Shown here: positions 6,634 through 7,624 of the stretch, piece after piece
How the letters are laid out: every line of letters starts with the position of its first letter
How positions within the stretch are numbered: position 1 is the stretch's first letter
Assembly (NCBI GenBank): GCA_036752825.1
Contig: DAIORV010000107.1
Coordinates: 1-7,624 of the forward strand
From: UBA5177 sp002413265
GTDB lineage: Bacteria > Chloroflexota > UBA5177
Direction: 5' to 3'
Length of the DNA: 7,624 bases
Notes under the pieces: generated by a model
Seen by the model: only the letters and a program-made list of their open reading frames with translations
What the model was told of the DNA's origin: nothing
The model's database searches: none
Made by a program: the position numbers and the translations under genes

Positions 6634-6653
6634 GCATGAATATCATGCGATAT
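6634..6653. promoter_or_regulatory. Nested inverted repeats, candidate operator between divergent genes
   Basis: GCATGA-ATA-TCATGC (6634-6648) is a perfect 6+3+6 palindrome. It overlaps a second one, ATATC-ATGC-GATAT (6640-6653). They sit in the 61 bp between the methyltransferase start and the small zinc-binding ORF, and cover the -10-like TATCAT (6641-6646) that lies 5 nt before the ATG at 6652. The position suits a repressor site. No regulator is identified. Confidence 0.35.
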
Positions 6654-6921
6654 GGACCACACGCAGGGTGGAGCACCGGCAACCACAATCCAGTGCTCGT
6701 TTTGCGGCCGCAGGCTCACCCTGCCCGCACCGCTTGCCCAGGCGATTTCTGCGGTCGAGATCGAGGGGTGGACACGTCAGCGGGTGCGTGGAGGTGTTCT
6801 TTGGCGTTGTCCCCGACATCCCGCGTCCGAGGCAGGGATCTTAATGAAAGGCGACGATGAAACCGGCGAGCAGCAGGATCAGCAGAACAAGAGTAATGAG
6901 TGCGAAGGCCAGGTCACGTAG
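6652..6921 (+). CDS. Small hypothetical protein with a possible zinc-binding CxxC...CxxH motif
   Basis: This 89-residue frame has C15-x2-C18 (QCSFCGRR) and C53-x2-H56 (WRCPRHP), a spacing able to bind one zinc ion. Between them is a short region with two tryptophans (W40, W51). I do not recognise a named family. The domain would end near residue 60. The last 27 residues are Gln/Glu/Asn/Lys-rich and lie antisense to the hydrophobic end of the DUF1634 gene, so their hydrophilic make-up may be only a by-product of that overlap. No Shine-Dalgarno precedes the ATG, an in-frame TGA lies at 6637, and TATCAT sits 5 nt upstream. If real, the gene may be leaderless. A rival frame from ATG 6636 has a GAGGGG site but no recognisable motif. 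It is a moderate-confidence gene: the paired Cys/His residues are the main support, and the 81-bp tail-to-tail overlap counts against it. Confidence 0.45.
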   Translation: MDHTQGGAPATTIQCSFCGRRLTLPAPLAQAISAVEIEGWTRQRVRGGVLWRCPRHPASEAGILMKGDDETGEQQDQQNKSNECEGQVT

Positions 6922-7209
6922 CCGAAGGAACTCTTCGAACGCGACAACAACGCCCGCCAGAGGTGTGGCGAAAAGGAGCAGGATTCCGAGATCCAGAAGC
7001 GCCGACGGGTCGAGACTGCCCAGGCGAGCCGGTATCTTGTCGAGCGGCAGTACGTGCGCGGACGCGCTACGCCCCTGCAAAGCGCCGTAGAGCAAGCCGG
7101 CAAGCATGACCGCAATACTGAACAGGAGGCCGTACAGGAGGCAGAAGCCGACTCGCCCGTACGTCGTAAGATCCGGTTGCTCGTCTTCGGGCGTGGCGCT
7201 ATGCTCCAA
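6841..7209 (-). CDS. DUF1634 membrane protein, partner of TSUP permease
   Basis: A small integral membrane protein of 122 residues when started at the TTG at 7209. Three hydrophobic helices are clear: LLYGLLFSIAVMLAGLLYGAL (about 24-44), LLDLGILLLFATPLAGVVVAF (about 70-90) and LAFALITLVLLILLLAGFIVAF near the C-terminus. The loop after helix 2 has EEFLRLRDL. This pattern and its place directly after a TauE/SafE permease fit DUF1634, a family often found in that arrangement; its biochemical role is not established as far as I know. The frame is open up to an ATG at 7269, but that start has no ribosome site and would bury 71 bp in the permease gene. The TTG overlaps the permease stop by only 11 bp, which suggests translational coupling. 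Function is likely to be as an accessory subunit of the permease, an inference from gene pairing. Confidence 0.75.
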   Translation of the reverse strand: MEHSATPEDEQPDLTTYGRVGFCLLYGLLFSIAVMLAGLLYGALQGRSASAHVLPLDKIPARLGSLDPSALLDLGILLLFATPLAGVVVAFEEFLRLRDLAFALITLVLLILLLAGFIVAFH

Positions 7210-7624
7210 AGCCTGCCGCCCTTGCCACCATCTGCAGCGAATAAATGACCATGACGGCCGTGAAGACATTGCGCACAGCCCGGGGCCTCAAACGACGCAG
7301 AAGCCGCGAGCCGAAGGTCGCCCCCAGAAAGACGCCAATGGTCACCGGGACTGCTAGTGCCGGATCCACAAACGACGGTTTGTGGTTGTAATAGACGAAG
7401 GCCCCGGCCATGGCCGTGATGCCGATGACGTACGTGCTGGTGGTAGTCGCGACCTTGATCGGGACGCCCATGATCAAGTTCATGACGGGGACCTGGATGA
7501 TGCCGCCTCCAACCCCCAGAAGGCCGGAAATCAGGCCGGCCAGGGTTGAAATTGCCACACCGAGGGGCACCCGTCCCACTCGATAGTGCACTAGATGGCC
7601 GGTGGAGCTCTCCAGGTATGCCGT
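7199..7624 (-). CDS. TauE/SafE-type (TSUP) permease, C-terminal half, 5' end outside window
   Basis: The frame is open to the window edge and continues upstream; about 141 residues are visible, roughly half of a normal TSUP protein. The visible part starts AYLESSTGHLVHYRVGRVPLG, the central cytoplasmic linker. It then has the second family repeat: LAGLISGLLGVGGGIIQVPVMNLIMGVP with the conserved GxGGGxxxxP signature, ATTTSTYVIGITAMAGAFVYY, LAVPVTIGVFLGATFGSRLLRRL, and a final helix ending QMVARAAGFGA. The GTG at 7591 is inside the protein and is not its start. Family members move sulfite, thiosulfate, sulfoacetate or other anions across the membrane; the substrate here is not shown by sequence. 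It overlaps DUF1634 by 11 bp in one transcription unit. A link to sulfite used by the sulfoquinovose synthase about 3.6 kb away is only a hypothesis. Confidence 0.88.
   Translation of the reverse strand, partial: TAYLESSTGHLVHYRVGRVPLGVAISTLAGLISGLLGVGGGIIQVPVMNLIMGVPIKVATTTSTYVIGITAMAGAFVYYNHKPSFVDPALAVPVTIGVFLGATFGSRLLRRLRPRAVRNVFTAVMVIYSLQMVARAAGFGA

Noticed and set aside
6317..6844. A 175-codon plus-strand frame crossing the methyltransferase start and the divergent gap
   Set aside because: Arg/Ser/Pro-rich composition, no motif, antisense to coding DNA for much of its length, and it would span the likely control region.
6636..6860. Rival 74-codon plus-strand frame with a GAGGGG site before its ATG
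   Set aside because: The protein has no motif and would exclude the CxxC...CxxH frame. Its ATG lies inside the palindrome, so the ribosome-site match is probably chance.

Overview
The window is a piece of a bacterial chromosome or contig with moderately high G+C (near 58-60 %, judged by eye). The sequence alone does not fix the taxon. A BY-kinase fused to its Wzz-like domain, a TSUP/DUF1634 pair, TTG/GTG starts and a possible leaderless gene would suit an actinobacterial, Chloroflexota-like or related soil lineage, but this is a weak inference. No rRNA, tRNA, CRISPR array or insertion sequence was seen.

Layout: (1) 1-417, + strand, the 3' end of an APH-family phosphotransferase cut by the window edge. 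(2) 424-2115, - strand, a Wzz/BY-kinase fusion (polysaccharide co-polymerase plus tyrosine autokinase), convergent with the first gene. (3) About 300 bp of divergent regulatory DNA, where two face-to-face sigma70-like promoters overlap at their -10 boxes. (4) 2416-5675, + strand, three genes: a UDP-sulfoquinovose synthase (SqdB/SQD1 family), a DegT/DnrJ/EryC1 sugar aminotransferase and a small PglC/WbaP-type phosphoglycosyl transferase. (5) 5691-6590, - strand, a class I SAM-dependent methyltransferase. (6) 6652-6921, + strand, a probable small zinc-binding protein. (7) 6841-7624, - strand, a DUF1634 membrane protein and the C-terminal half of a TauE/SafE-type (TSUP) permease, with the permease running off the right edge.

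Regions 2-4 look like part of a surface-glycan locus. The aminotransferase would make an amino-sugar nucleotide. The phosphoglycosyl transferase would start the glycan on undecaprenyl phosphate. The Wzz/BY-kinase would control chain length and export. The unusual member is the sulfoquinovose synthase, which normally feeds sulfolipid synthesis. Here it heads a polysaccharide operon with no sulfolipid glycosyltransferase in view, so the most interesting hypothesis is a cell-surface glycan carrying sulfoquinovose, a sulfonated sugar. A possible sulfur-oxyanion permease about 3.6 kb downstream fits a sulfite-handling theme, but its link to the locus is only positional.
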